Shown here one piece after another: positions 8,022 to 14,819 of a DNA stretch of 19,163 nucleotides. How positions within the stretch are numbered: position 1 is the stretch's first letter; each line of letters opens with the position of its first letter. The notes under the pieces are model-generated. The model did no database searches. It saw nothing but the letters and a program-made list of their open reading frames with translations, and was not told the DNA's origin. The translations under genes were made by a program, and so were the position numbers. This stretch comes from G021776435 sp046756245 (lineage in GTDB: Bacteria; Pseudomonadota; Alphaproteobacteria; Caulobacterales; Parvularculaceae). Where the stretch lies: NCBI GenBank assembly GCA_046756245.1, contig JBHHVZ010000053.1:1-19163 (forward strand), in the 5' to 3' direction.

Positions 8022-9014
8022 TTGCGGATCGGGTTCATCGGTCTGGCTCTTGCGGCGCTGCTTGGCAGTTCTTGCGTCGGCGACGGCATGTCTAACGGCA
8101 CCGTCGCAGACCTCTCGGCGGCGACTGCTAATTTGCCCGATACGGATATTTTGATAGGCCAACTGACTAGCACCGGCGAAGGTGCAATTTCCGTGGTTGA
8201 TATCGAGAAGGCTGTTGCAGGACCTGGATATCAGAACCAGCCGGCGATGTTGGGTCCAGGTCAAGGCCGATTTTATTATGTAACAGAAAACGTTTCGGGC
8301 AAAACCGATATCTGGGTCTATGATTACAATACCGGAGAGCGTATTCAACTTACCGACACGCCGCGTAAAAGCGAGTTTTCGCCCAAGCCGGCGCCGGGAG
8401 GACGGTTATCTTTCATTCAGGAAAGTGAAGACGGGACTGTGACTCGCGTCCATACGATCGATGAGATCGGAGAAGCCGGAGACGCTGTCATCGATTTTTC
8501 CCCTGTCGGCTATTATGAATGGTTAGACAATGGAGCAACGCTTGCCGTTTATTATCGAAGCGCAACGCCAGCGCTTTACCTAATCAACGTAGCAGACAGC
8601 GACGCGCGCAGGATTTTTGAAGGCGTCGGGCGCAGTTTTCAACCGTCTCCAGACGGGACCACCTTATATGCGTCTCTGGCTGATAAGGACGGCCGCCATG
8701 GTCTCGTTCAAGTCGAGGCGGCATCCGGCACCGTGCAATCTATTATCGCGCTTCCCGAAAACGCCCAGGACTTTCGGCTGATCTTTGGCGATGATGGATC
8801 GCCCGCTATCGTTCTGTCCGCCGATGGTGGGCGTTTGCTCGCCTTCAACTTTGACGGAGAGCAAAAGTGGCGCGTCGCCGCCGACATCGATGCGATTGGA
8901 TATGGCGATATTTCGCGCATCGCCGTCGCGATGTCGTGGGGCGAAACCGAAAACGGAGAAACCTTTCTTTCCTACGGCCCTGTCGTCTTTGTGGCGCAGC
9001 TCAAAACGGATTAA
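8022..9014 (+). CDS. TolB/PD40-like beta-propeller lipoprotein, TTG start
   Basis: A 330-residue predicted exported protein. It shows repeated blade-like segments typical of WD40-like/PD40 propellers, for example DIWVYDYNTGERIQLTD, SFIQESEDGTVTRVHTID, RSFQPSPDGTTLYASLADK and GRLLAFNFDGEQKWRV. No catalytic domain follows, so a binding or scaffolding role is likely, but no partner is identified. The TTG at 8022 is chosen because GGGGAG lies 7 bases upstream and translation from it gives a hydrophobic signal peptide ending in LGSSC, an acceptable lipobox with Cys18. The start is 3 bases after the S10 peptidase stop. Codon third positions are visibly richer in A and T than in neighbouring genes, which may mean recent acquisition or low expression. 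Confidence 0.75.
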   Translation: MRIGFIGLALAALLGSSCVGDGMSNGTVADLSAATANLPDTDILIGQLTSTGEGAISVVDIEKAVAGPGYQNQPAMLGPGQGRFYYVTENVSGKTDIWVYDYNTGERIQLTDTPRKSEFSPKPAPGGRLSFIQESEDGTVTRVHTIDEIGEAGDAVIDFSPVGYYEWLDNGATLAVYYRSATPALYLINVADSDARRIFEGVGRSFQPSPDGTTLYASLADKDGRHGLVQVEAASGTVQSIIALPENAQDFRLIFGDDGSPAIVLSADGGRLLAFNFDGEQKWRVAADIDAIGYGDISRIAVAMSWGETENGETFLSYGPVVFVAQLKTD

Positions 9015-9463
9015 ATGCCGCCCGGCGCCCAGCCGGTCGGGGCGAGTTCGAATTTATCGAACCGAAAGCCCGGCGAAACGGTGCAGCCGACAAGCGTCCA
9101 GTCGCCGAGCGAATGCGCAGCCTGCCAGGCGGTTGGCGGAACGATGACTTGCGGGCGCTCGCCAGCGGCTATGTCCGCGCCGAGACGGTGTTCGCGCGCG
9201 CCGCGCCCGTCCTCGCCGATCGACAGCGCGAGCGGCGCGCCGGCGTAATAATGCCAGATCTCGGCCGCATCGATACGGTGCCAGTGCGAGCGCTCGCCGC
9301 GCTTCAGCAGATAATAAATCGCCGTGCCGGCGGGCCGCGCGCCCGTTTGCGCCCCGTCTTGCGCATTAGCGCGCCAGGTTTCGGCGTACCAGCCGCCTTC
9401 GGGGTGCGGCTTCAGGTCGAGCGCGCCGATAATGGCTTCAGCCGAGATCGGCCCGGCGGACAT
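9011..9463 (-). CDS. Cupin family protein (DUF985/Cupin_5)
   Basis: A 150-residue single-domain cupin of the DUF985 type. The family's opening block (LKPHPEGGWYAETWR) is followed by IYYLLKRGERSHWHRIDAAE, where the two His of HWH and the Glu form the likely metal or ligand site, and by the end block TVSPGFRFDKFELAP. There is no signal peptide. Function in this family is poorly known; some members are annotated as sugar epimerase-like. The ATG at 9463 overlaps the fabI stop as TGATG, and a GAAGGAAG site precedes it inside fabI, so translation is probably coupled to fabI; an in-frame GTG one codon earlier is less likely. The stop codon overlaps that of the convergent propeller gene. Confidence 0.88.
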   Translation of the reverse strand: MSAGPISAEAIIGALDLKPHPEGGWYAETWRANAQDGAQTGARPAGTAIYYLLKRGERSHWHRIDAAEIWHYYAGAPLALSIGEDGRGAREHRLGADIAAGERPQVIVPPTAWQAAHSLGDWTLVGCTVSPGFRFDKFELAPTGWAPGGI

Positions 9464-10287
9464 CACTCTTCCTTCAGCGCCGCTTCATCCGGCATGCCGA
9501 CCATGTGGAAGCCGGCGTCGACGTGATGGGTTTCGCCGGTGCACGACGCGCCGAGGTCGGACAGAAGATAAAGCGCTGCGCCGGCGACGCCTTTCGGGTC
9601 GGTGTCGTCGCGCAAGGGACTCGCTTTTCTGTTGAACGAAAACATGTGGCGGCCGGAAGAAATGCCGGCGGCGGCGAGCGTTTTGATCGGCCCGGCCGAG
9701 ATTGCGTTGACGCGAATGCCTTTGGGGCCGAGATCGCGCGCCACATAACGCATCGAGGCCTCGAGCGCGGCCTTGGCGACGCCCATAACGTTGTAGTTGG
9801 GGATGGTGCGTTCCGATCCCAGATAGGTGAGCGTCACCATCGCGCCGCCGTTCGGCATCAGCTCTGACGCGCGCCGCGCCCCATCGACGAAGGAAAAGGC
9901 CGAAATGTCCATGGTCGCCTTGAAATTCCCCCGCGTCGTCTTTTCAACGAAAGAGCCTTCAAGTTCCTCACGATTGGTGAAGGCGATGGCGTGTACCAGA
10001 AAATCCAACGAACCCCACTCGTCAGCGACCGCCTTGAAAGCGGCGGCCATGGAGGCGTCGTCGGTGACGTCGCAAGGGATAATGATCTTGGCGTCGAGGC
10101 TTTCGGCGAGCGGGCGCACGCGGCGCTCCATCGACTCGTTTATGTAAGTAAATGCGAGCTCGGCGCCCTGGGCGTGCAATTGCTGCGCGATGGCCCATGC
10201 GATGGAATTCTTGTTGGCGACTCCCATGATGAGGCCGCGTTTGCCTTTCATCAGGTCGCCTTTTGGAAATCCGTTGTCTTCACTCAT
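9463..10287 (-). CDS. fabI: Enoyl-[acyl-carrier-protein] reductase [NADH]
   Basis: FabI catalyses the last reduction of each fatty acid elongation cycle, turning trans-2-enoyl-ACP into acyl-ACP with NADH, in the cytoplasm. The 274-residue protein is a short-chain dehydrogenase variant. GVANKNSIAWAIA near residues 22–34 is the FabI-type nucleotide-binding loop. Y155 and Y165, with K172 in NYNVMGVAK, give the Tyr-x6-Lys arrangement matching E. coli Y146, Y156 and K163. NAISAGPIKTLAA is the flexible substrate-binding segment. The ATG at 10287 has AAGGA 10 bases upstream. The gene lies in a fabA–fabB–small membrane protein–fabI order, 13 bases after the small gene, with the cupin overlapping its end. 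It is the expected target type for triclosan-like inhibitors. Confidence 0.97.
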   Translation of the reverse strand: MSEDNGFPKGDLMKGKRGLIMGVANKNSIAWAIAQQLHAQGAELAFTYINESMERRVRPLAESLDAKIIIPCDVTDDASMAAAFKAVADEWGSLDFLVHAIAFTNREELEGSFVEKTTRGNFKATMDISAFSFVDGARRASELMPNGGAMVTLTYLGSERTIPNYNVMGVAKAALEASMRYVARDLGPKGIRVNAISAGPIKTLAAAGISSGRHMFSFNRKASPLRDDTDPKGVAGAALYLLSDLGASCTGETHHVDAGFHMVGMPDEAALKEE

Positions 10288-10300
10288 TTGCGCGTCGTCC

Positions 10301-10495
10301 TTATTGCGGGCCCGCCCGGGCCATGAGGATCAGGATCAACAGGAAATAGGCGAGCCAGATCGCCGCGTAAACCACGTAGCGCGGACCTGGCCGCATCCGG
10401 CGCATGTCCTTGAGAATGTAGGTGAACCACCACAATCCGGCGAAAGAGATCACCGCCGCCACGAGAATTGCGGGGATGGTCAGTCCGCCTGGCAA
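10301..10495 (-). CDS. Small two-helix membrane protein in the fab operon
   Basis: A 64-residue protein of unknown function. It has two hydrophobic segments, about residues 5–26 (IPAILVAAVISFAGLWWFTY) and 41–60 (VVYAAIWLAYFLLILILMA), joined by a short basic loop (KDMRRMRPGPR), which predicts a hairpin in the inner membrane with the loop on the cytoplasmic side. The likely start is the TTG at 10495, 4 bases after the fabB stop, with GAGG at the end of fabB as a possible ribosome site. The stop is 13 bases before fabI. Its tight fit between two fatty acid genes and the absence of a competing reading frame support it as real. No family is recognised; a role linked to lipid synthesis is only contextual. 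Confidence 0.7.
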   Translation of the reverse strand: MPGGLTIPAILVAAVISFAGLWWFTYILKDMRRMRPGPRYVVYAAIWLAYFLLILILMARAGPQ

Positions 10496-10499
10496 GGTC

Positions 10500-11732
10500 T
10501 CAACCCTCGGCGCGGGCGACGATAAGGCTGCCGTTGGAGCCGCCGAAGCCGAAACTGTTGGTGAGGAAGCAGTCGATTTTTGCGTTGTCGATGCGCTCGC
10601 GAATGACCGGCAAATCGGCGAACGCAGGGTCGATCTCCTCGATATGGGCGGACGCGGTCAGGAAGCGATGCTTCATCATGAGAAGCGAATAAATGAGCTC
10701 CTGGGCGCCGACCGCGCCGAGCGAGTGGCCGGTCAGCGACTTGGTGGAGGAAAACGGCGGAATGTCGTCGCCGAACACTTCTCGAATGGCGTCGGTTTCC
10801 CGCTGGTCGCCGATCGGCGTCGATGTGCCGTGCGGGTTGATGTAATCGATCGGCCGGCCGACACCCTCAAGGGCTGCGCGCATGCAGCGCACGGCGCCTT
10901 CGCCGGAAGGCTGAACCATGTCGTAGCCGTCCGAATTGGCGGCGTAGCCGACGATCTCGCCATAGATCGTCGCGCCGCGCGCGCGCGCGCGTTCAAGCTC
11001 TTCGAGCACGACAACGCCGGCGCCGCCGGCGATGACGAACCCGTCCCTGTCCTTGTCGTAGGCGCGGCTTGCGACTTCGGGCCGGTCGTTGAAGCCTGTC
11101 GACATCGCACCCATGGCGTCGAAAAGGTTGGCCAGCGTCCAGTCGAGCTCCTCGCCGCCGCCGGCGAACATGACGTCCTGCTTGCCCCACTGGATCTGTT
11201 CAGTTGCGGCGCCGACGCAATGCAGCGACGTGGTGCAGGCCGACGAGATCGAATAATTCACGCCGAGAATTTTATGCGGTACGGCGAGCGTCGCCGAATT
11301 GGTCGACGACATCGCTTTCGGAACGGCGGTCGGGCCGACTCGCTTCGGACTGCCGCTTTCGCGCGTCTTGTCGGCGGCCTCGACGATGGCGCGCGTCGAA
11401 GGCCCGCCCGAGCCCATGATGATGCCGGTGCGCGGGTGGCTGATTTCGTCTTCGTCAAGCCGCGCGTCCGAAATCGCTTCCTGCATGGCGATATAATTCC
11501 ACGCCGCGCCCTCGCCCATGAAGCGGCGCGTGCGGCGATCGAGCGCTTCCTCGACATTGACCGACGGGCGGCCGTAAACCTGGCTGCGGAAACCGTGTTC
11601 GGCGAAGACTTCGGCCCGGCTTACGCCCGAGCGTCCGTCGCGCAGGCTGGCCGTAACTTCCTCGGCGTTGGCGCCGATGGAGGAAACGACCCCGATGCCT
11701 GTGATAACAACTCGCCGCATGTTTTTATCCAT
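10500..11732 (-). CDS. fabB: Beta-ketoacyl-[acyl-carrier-protein] synthase I
   Basis: FabB condenses malonyl-ACP with acyl-ACP, including the unsaturated intermediates made by FabA, and so is needed for unsaturated fatty acid synthesis. The 410-residue protein has the thiolase fold. The nucleophile is C166 in SISSACTTSLHC, with H301 in NPHGTSTPIGD and H336 in LTGHSLGAVG; these correspond to E. coli C163, H298 and H333. The N-terminus RRVVITGIGVVSSIG matches FabB rather than FabF. The ATG at 11732 is chosen because AAAGG lies 8 bases upstream; the ATG at 11720, giving MRRVVITG, is an alternative that would match E. coli numbering more closely. It lies 65 bases downstream of fabA. Confidence 0.96.
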   Translation of the reverse strand: MDKNMRRVVITGIGVVSSIGANAEEVTASLRDGRSGVSRAEVFAEHGFRSQVYGRPSVNVEEALDRRTRRFMGEGAAWNYIAMQEAISDARLDEDEISHPRTGIIMGSGGPSTRAIVEAADKTRESGSPKRVGPTAVPKAMSSTNSATLAVPHKILGVNYSISSACTTSLHCVGAATEQIQWGKQDVMFAGGGEELDWTLANLFDAMGAMSTGFNDRPEVASRAYDKDRDGFVIAGGAGVVVLEELERARARGATIYGEIVGYAANSDGYDMVQPSGEGAVRCMRAALEGVGRPIDYINPHGTSTPIGDQRETDAIREVFGDDIPPFSSTKSLTGHSLGAVGAQELIYSLLMMKHRFLTASAHIEEIDPAFADLPVIRERIDNAKIDCFLTNSFGFGGSNGSLIVARAEG

Positions 11733-11797
11733 TGTGACCGCCTTTTTTCTTCGGCGTATTCCGCTCAATTCGCGTGCTTGCGAAGGCGCCGTCGTTC

Positions 11798-12322
11798 TCA
11801 GGCGTCGCCGTGCAATTGCGCTTCAGAGAACAAACCGACGCGCAAATCATTGGCTTCGTAAATCTTGCGTCCGTCAGCCAGAACCGCGCCGTCGGCGATG
11901 CTGAGGATCAGATTGCGATTCAAAACGCGCCGAATGTCAATTTCGTAACGCACAATCTTTACGTCGGGCATCACCATGCCGGAAAATTTAACCTCCTTGG
12001 CGCCGAGCGCCCGACCCTTTCCCGGCAGGCCCGACCAGGTGAGGAAAAACCCGACAAGCTGCCACAGCGCATCGAGCCCCAGACAACCCGGCATTACCGG
12101 ATCTCCCGGAAAATGACATTCGAAAAACCACAGGTCCGGATAAATATCGAGCTCCGCCTCGATCCGGCCCTTGTCGTACGCGCCGCCCTTGTCAGCAATA
12201 TGAGTAACGCGGTCGAACATCAACATCGGCGGCACCGGAAGCTGGGCGGTGCCTGCGCCCTTGAACCCGTGATAACCGCACTCCAGCAGTTCTTCGCGCG
12301 TGAAACTTGATTTTCTGGTCAT
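11798..12322 (-). CDS. fabA: 3-hydroxydecanoyl-[acyl-carrier-protein] dehydratase/isomerase
   Basis: FabA dehydrates 3-hydroxydecanoyl-ACP and isomerises the product to cis-3-decenoyl-ACP, the branch point of anaerobic-type unsaturated fatty acid synthesis. The 174-residue hot-dog-fold protein carries the active-site block FECHFPGDPVMPGCLGLDAL with H70 and D84, the positions expected for E. coli FabA. Length matches the family (172 in E. coli). It is the first gene of the operon fabA–fabB–orf–fabI–cupin, so the main promoter should lie upstream, within the 89 bases that separate it from the SH3 gene or further back. No strong Shine-Dalgarno sequence is seen before the ATG at 12322. Confidence 0.97.
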   Translation of the reverse strand: MTRKSSFTREELLECGYHGFKGAGTAQLPVPPMLMFDRVTHIADKGGAYDKGRIEAELDIYPDLWFFECHFPGDPVMPGCLGLDALWQLVGFFLTWSGLPGKGRALGAKEVKFSGMVMPDVKIVRYEIDIRRVLNRNLILSIADGAVLADGRKIYEANDLRVGLFSEAQLHGDA

Positions 12323-12379
12323 TGAAGGATCTTGAGCGTTCCCGCCCGGAGAGGTTCGTTATGGTCGGATTGTCCGGGT

Positions 12380-12404
12380 CGCCCGCTTGGTAAAGGGGCG
12401 GGCG
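12380..12404 (-). terminator. Weak hairpin after the SH3-domain gene
   Basis: CGCCCGC (12380–12386) and GCGGGCG (12398–12404) form a 7-bp stem with an 11-base loop, just downstream of the minus-strand SH3 gene and upstream of fabA. There is no T-run after it in the direction of transcription, so intrinsic termination is doubtful. Confidence 0.3.
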
Positions 12405-12411
12405 CGCAGGG

Positions 12412-12966
12412 TCAATCGCGCGACGCTTCTTGCGTGGAAAACCGTTCAGCGCCCCATAGCCCGGGCGCCGGCGCCCAGCCGCGCACGCCGTCGGCCTCAA
12501 TCCGCCGCCAGCCGTCGGTTTCCGCCATCAGGCGGGCGATTACGCCGGCCGCCAGCCGCGCCCGTGCGGCGGCGCCGGTTTCCGGGGCGACGCGAAGCGC
12601 CAGCCCCTCCTCAACCACCAGCACTGTGCGTTCGCCGGAAAGCTTGGATTTGTGCGCCCAGCATTCCGCCCCCTCCGAATCGCGGATCTTGCGCCAGTGG
12701 TCGGTCGTTTCTGCGACGACCAGAACCGGCAACCCCTTGCGCAGATAGGTATAGCGCACCGGATGCCGGAACGTCGGACCCAGCCGGCAATAGGTCTTGG
12801 CGGATTTGAGCGAAACGAAGCGCGGCACCGGATAGCCGGAGGGAGTGTCGGTCCGGACCTTTGCGCCGGCATGGACGGGCGGGCCGTCGCCGACTTGCGC
12901 CGCGGCCACGGGCGCAGTCATATGAGCGAGCAGGATACAGGCGATGAAAGCGAGACCGCGGCGCAT
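12412..12966 (-). CDS. Exported SH3-domain protein (bacterial SH3_4/DUF1058 type)
   Basis: A 184-residue protein with a Sec signal peptide (MRRGLAFIACILLAHMTAPV, followed by AAAQ, with probable cleavage after the Ala run). Two bacterial SH3-like repeats follow. The first, about residues 50–118, contains RFVSLKSAKTYCRLGPTF, the GLPVLVVAETTDHWRKI strand and ECWAHKSKLS. The second, about 120–175, contains GLALRVAPETGA, DGWRRIEADGVRGW and the closing LWG. Such pairs are common in alphaproteobacterial periplasmic proteins and are thought to bind peptidoglycan or proteins; no enzyme domain is attached. The start at 12966 is set by the signal peptide. The frame stays open far upstream, but that part lies antisense to the dehydrogenase gene and is not coding. 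The gene diverges from the dehydrogenase gene across a 123-base region with a CtrA-type site. Confidence 0.87.
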   Translation of the reverse strand: MRRGLAFIACILLAHMTAPVAAAQVGDGPPVHAGAKVRTDTPSGYPVPRFVSLKSAKTYCRLGPTFRHPVRYTYLRKGLPVLVVAETTDHWRKIRDSEGAECWAHKSKLSGERTVLVVEEGLALRVAPETGAAARARLAAGVIARLMAETDGWRRIEADGVRGWAPAPGLWGAERFSTQEASRD

Positions 12967-13028
12967 GTCTCTGACTCGACGATCGGGGCGAAAGAAGATT
13001 AACAAATCCCTATTTCGCTTCGCAGGCG

Positions 13029-13043
13029 TTAATGTGCGGTTAA
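13029..13043. promoter_or_regulatory. CtrA-type binding site (TTAA-N7-TTAA)
   Basis: TTAATGTGCGGTTAA is an exact match to the spaced double half-site bound by the alphaproteobacterial cell-cycle regulator CtrA, and CC follows, extending the second half toward TTAACC. It lies 46 bases before the dehydrogenase ATG and 62 bases from the SH3 gene start. A further TTAAC half-site is at 12999–13003 and a CcrM-type GANTC site at 12973–12977. The match is seen directly; binding is inferred. Confidence 0.55.
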
Positions 13044-13089
13044 CCTCGCGCCGGAATCTCCGGAATATGACGATGAAAGGCGCGCGCGA

Positions 13090-14076
13090 ATGGCCGAAGG
13101 GCGGTTGAAGGTTGCAGTGACGCGCAAGCTCCCCGACGCGGTCGAGGCGCGACTGGCGGAGCTGTTCGACGTTGTTTTGAACGAGACCGATGCGCCGCTC
13201 GGCCGCGAGACGCTGCTTTCGCTTGCGCGCGAGAATGACGTGCTCGCCCCTACTCTGGGCGACCGGCTTGACGAATCCTTTTTCGCCGCCGCCGGCGATC
13301 GCCTGAAGCTGGTCGCCAATTTCGGCGCTGGCGTCGATCATATCGATGTGGCGGCGGCGTGGGAAAAGGGCGTAGTCGTCACCAACACGCCGTCTGTTCT
13401 CGCCGAGGACGCCGCCGATATGGCGATGGCGCTGATCCTCGCGGCGCCGCGGCGGCTGGTGGAAGGCGTTCGCGCCCTTGAATCGGGCGCCTTTTCGGGC
13501 TGGTCGCCGACCTGGATGCTGGGACGGCGCGTCGGCGGCAAGAAACTCGGGATCATCGGCCTTGGCCGCGTCGGCCAGGCGATCGCGCGCCGGGCGCGCG
13601 CCTGCGGCCTGTCGATCCACTATCACAACCGCGAACCGATCAATCCGCATGTGGAAGAAGAACTCGAGGCGACTTACTGGGAAAGCCTCGACCAGATGCT
13701 GGCGCGCGCCGACATCGTTTCGGTGAATTGTCCGCATACCCCGGCGACGTATCACCTGCTGTCGCGCCGCCGCCTCGAGCTGCTGCAGCCGCACGCCTAT
13801 GTGGTGAATATTTCCCGCAGCGAAATCCTCGACGAGAATGCGCTCGCAGACCTCATCGAGACCGGCCGGATCGCCGGCGCCGCTCTCGACGTGTTCGAAA
13901 ACAAACCAAGCCCCAATCCGAAACTGATGAACGCGCCGAACGTCGTCATGATACCGCACATGGCGTCGGCCACCGTCGAAAGCCGCATCGAAATGGGCGA
14001 GCGCGTCATCATCAACATCAAGATGTTCGCAGACGGTCATAAGCCGCCGGACCGCGTCATTCCGGGAATATTGTAG
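13090..14076 (+). CDS. D-isomer-specific 2-hydroxyacid dehydrogenase (glyoxylate/hydroxypyruvate reductase-like)
   Basis: A 328-residue cytoplasmic enzyme expected to reduce glyoxylate, hydroxypyruvate or a related 2-keto acid with NAD(P)H. The Rossmann motif GLGRVG lies in KLGIIGLGRVGQAIARRA. HYHNR after the second strand is typical of the GRHPR/GyaR group. The catalytic triad is R243, E270 (DVFENKP) and H290 (IPHMASAT). The C-terminal IINIKMFADGHKPPDRV matches alphaproteobacterial glyoxylate reductases. One oddity is NISRSE where the family usually has xRG after the catalytic Arg; the Arg itself is kept. The ATG at 13090 follows GAAAGG by 9 bases. It is 2 bases from the next gene, so they are probably cotranscribed. 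Substrate cannot be fixed from sequence. Confidence 0.93.
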   Translation: MAEGRLKVAVTRKLPDAVEARLAELFDVVLNETDAPLGRETLLSLARENDVLAPTLGDRLDESFFAAAGDRLKLVANFGAGVDHIDVAAAWEKGVVVTNTPSVLAEDAADMAMALILAAPRRLVEGVRALESGAFSGWSPTWMLGRRVGGKKLGIIGLGRVGQAIARRARACGLSIHYHNREPINPHVEEELEATYWESLDQMLARADIVSVNCPHTPATYHLLSRRRLELLQPHAYVVNISRSEILDENALADLIETGRIAGAALDVFENKPSPNPKLMNAPNVVMIPHMASATVESRIEMGERVIINIKMFADGHKPPDRVIPGIL

Positions 14077-14078
14077 GC

Positions 14079-14696
14079 ATGGGCTTTTACGACGATCACA
14101 TCTGTCCGATTCTGGTCGACTTCGCTTGCGGAACGAAGCCGATTAAGCGCGAACGGGCGAAAATCGTCGGCGCTGCGACCGGCCGGGTGCTCGAAATCGG
14201 CTTCGGATCGGGACGCAACGCGCCTTTTTACAACGCCGCCGCGATCGACCATCTGTTCGCGCTCGAGCCTTCGGCGGCGATGCGCCGGCGCGCGGCCAAA
14301 CGCGTGGCGGGCCTGCCGTTCCCGATCGATTATCTTGACCTGCCGGGCGAGGAGATCCCGCTCGATGACGCTTCGGTCGACACGGTTCTCGTCACCTATA
14401 CGCTGTGCACGATCCCGGATGTCGGCGGGGCGCTTTCGGGCATGCGGCGGGTGCTGAAGCCCGGCGGCAAGCTGGTGTTTCTGGAGCACGGGCTCGCGCC
14501 CGATCCCGGCGTCAGGCGCTGGCAGAACCGGCTGAACGGCGTGTGGAGGCCGCTCGCCGGAGGCTGCAATCTCAATCGGGACCCGGCCTCGCTAATTCGT
14601 GAAGCCGGCTTCAGGATCGAACGGTGTGACGCCCATTACGCCCGCAAAACCCCGAAATTCGCGGGGTTCATGACCGCCGGCGTGGCCTCGACGTAA
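14079..14696 (+). CDS. SAM-dependent methyltransferase, METTL7-like (class I)
   Basis: A 205-residue class I methyltransferase. Motif I, VLEIGFGSGRN, is at residues 37–47; the acidic residue after strand 2 is in FALEPSAAM; motif post-I/IV is DTVLVTYTLCTIPD; and RRVLKPGGKLVFLEH leads into the substrate side. The order TYTLCT, LEHG, then two Trp-containing segments and GCNLNRDP resembles eukaryotic METTL7/TMT1 proteins, which methylate thiols. That comparison is from memory of family features and the acceptor is not known. No signal peptide. The start is 2 bases after the dehydrogenase stop, with only a weak AGG before the ATG, so translation may be coupled to the gene upstream. Confidence 0.88.
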   Translation: MGFYDDHICPILVDFACGTKPIKRERAKIVGAATGRVLEIGFGSGRNAPFYNAAAIDHLFALEPSAAMRRRAAKRVAGLPFPIDYLDLPGEEIPLDDASVDTVLVTYTLCTIPDVGGALSGMRRVLKPGGKLVFLEHGLAPDPGVRRWQNRLNGVWRPLAGGCNLNRDPASLIREAGFRIERCDAHYARKTPKFAGFMTAGVAST

Positions 14697-14707
14697 CAGG
14701 CCGGCGG
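14674..14707 (+). terminator. Inverted repeat across the methyltransferase stop codon
   Basis: CCGCCGGC (14674–14681) and GCCGGCGG (14700–14707) are perfect 8-bp complements around an 18-base loop that contains the stop codon. There is no T-rich tail, so it may only protect the 3' end of the transcript. Confidence 0.3.
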
Positions 14708-14819
14708 CGATACAGGGTCGTTCCTTAAAATTTAAGTTGAAACGATTCTTGCGACGGCGATGCTGGAGCTAACGGGAATGGTGCGGGCTGCGGTGCCGCT
14801 TTCGAAGGGGAATCCAAAC

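Noticed and set aside
10422..11861. 479-codon plus-strand open frame across fabB
   Set aside because: fabB on the other strand has complete catalytic motifs; the plus product is an Arg/Ala/Gly-rich shadow.
12393..12415. Possible fabA promoter: TTGACC, 17-base spacer, then TACCAA (minus strand)
   Set aside because: The -35 is good and the spacing right, but the -10 matches only three of six bases, so I do not list it as a feature.
12967..14040. Upstream extension of the minus-strand SH3 frame
   Set aside because: It is antisense to the dehydrogenase gene, and the clear signal peptide at 12966 marks the true start.
14724..14736. CTTAAA-A-TTTAAG odd palindrome upstream of the DUF2141 gene
   Set aside because: The TTAA elements are 3 bases apart, not 7, so it is not a CtrA site; it is AT-rich and simple enough to be chance or general promoter DNA.
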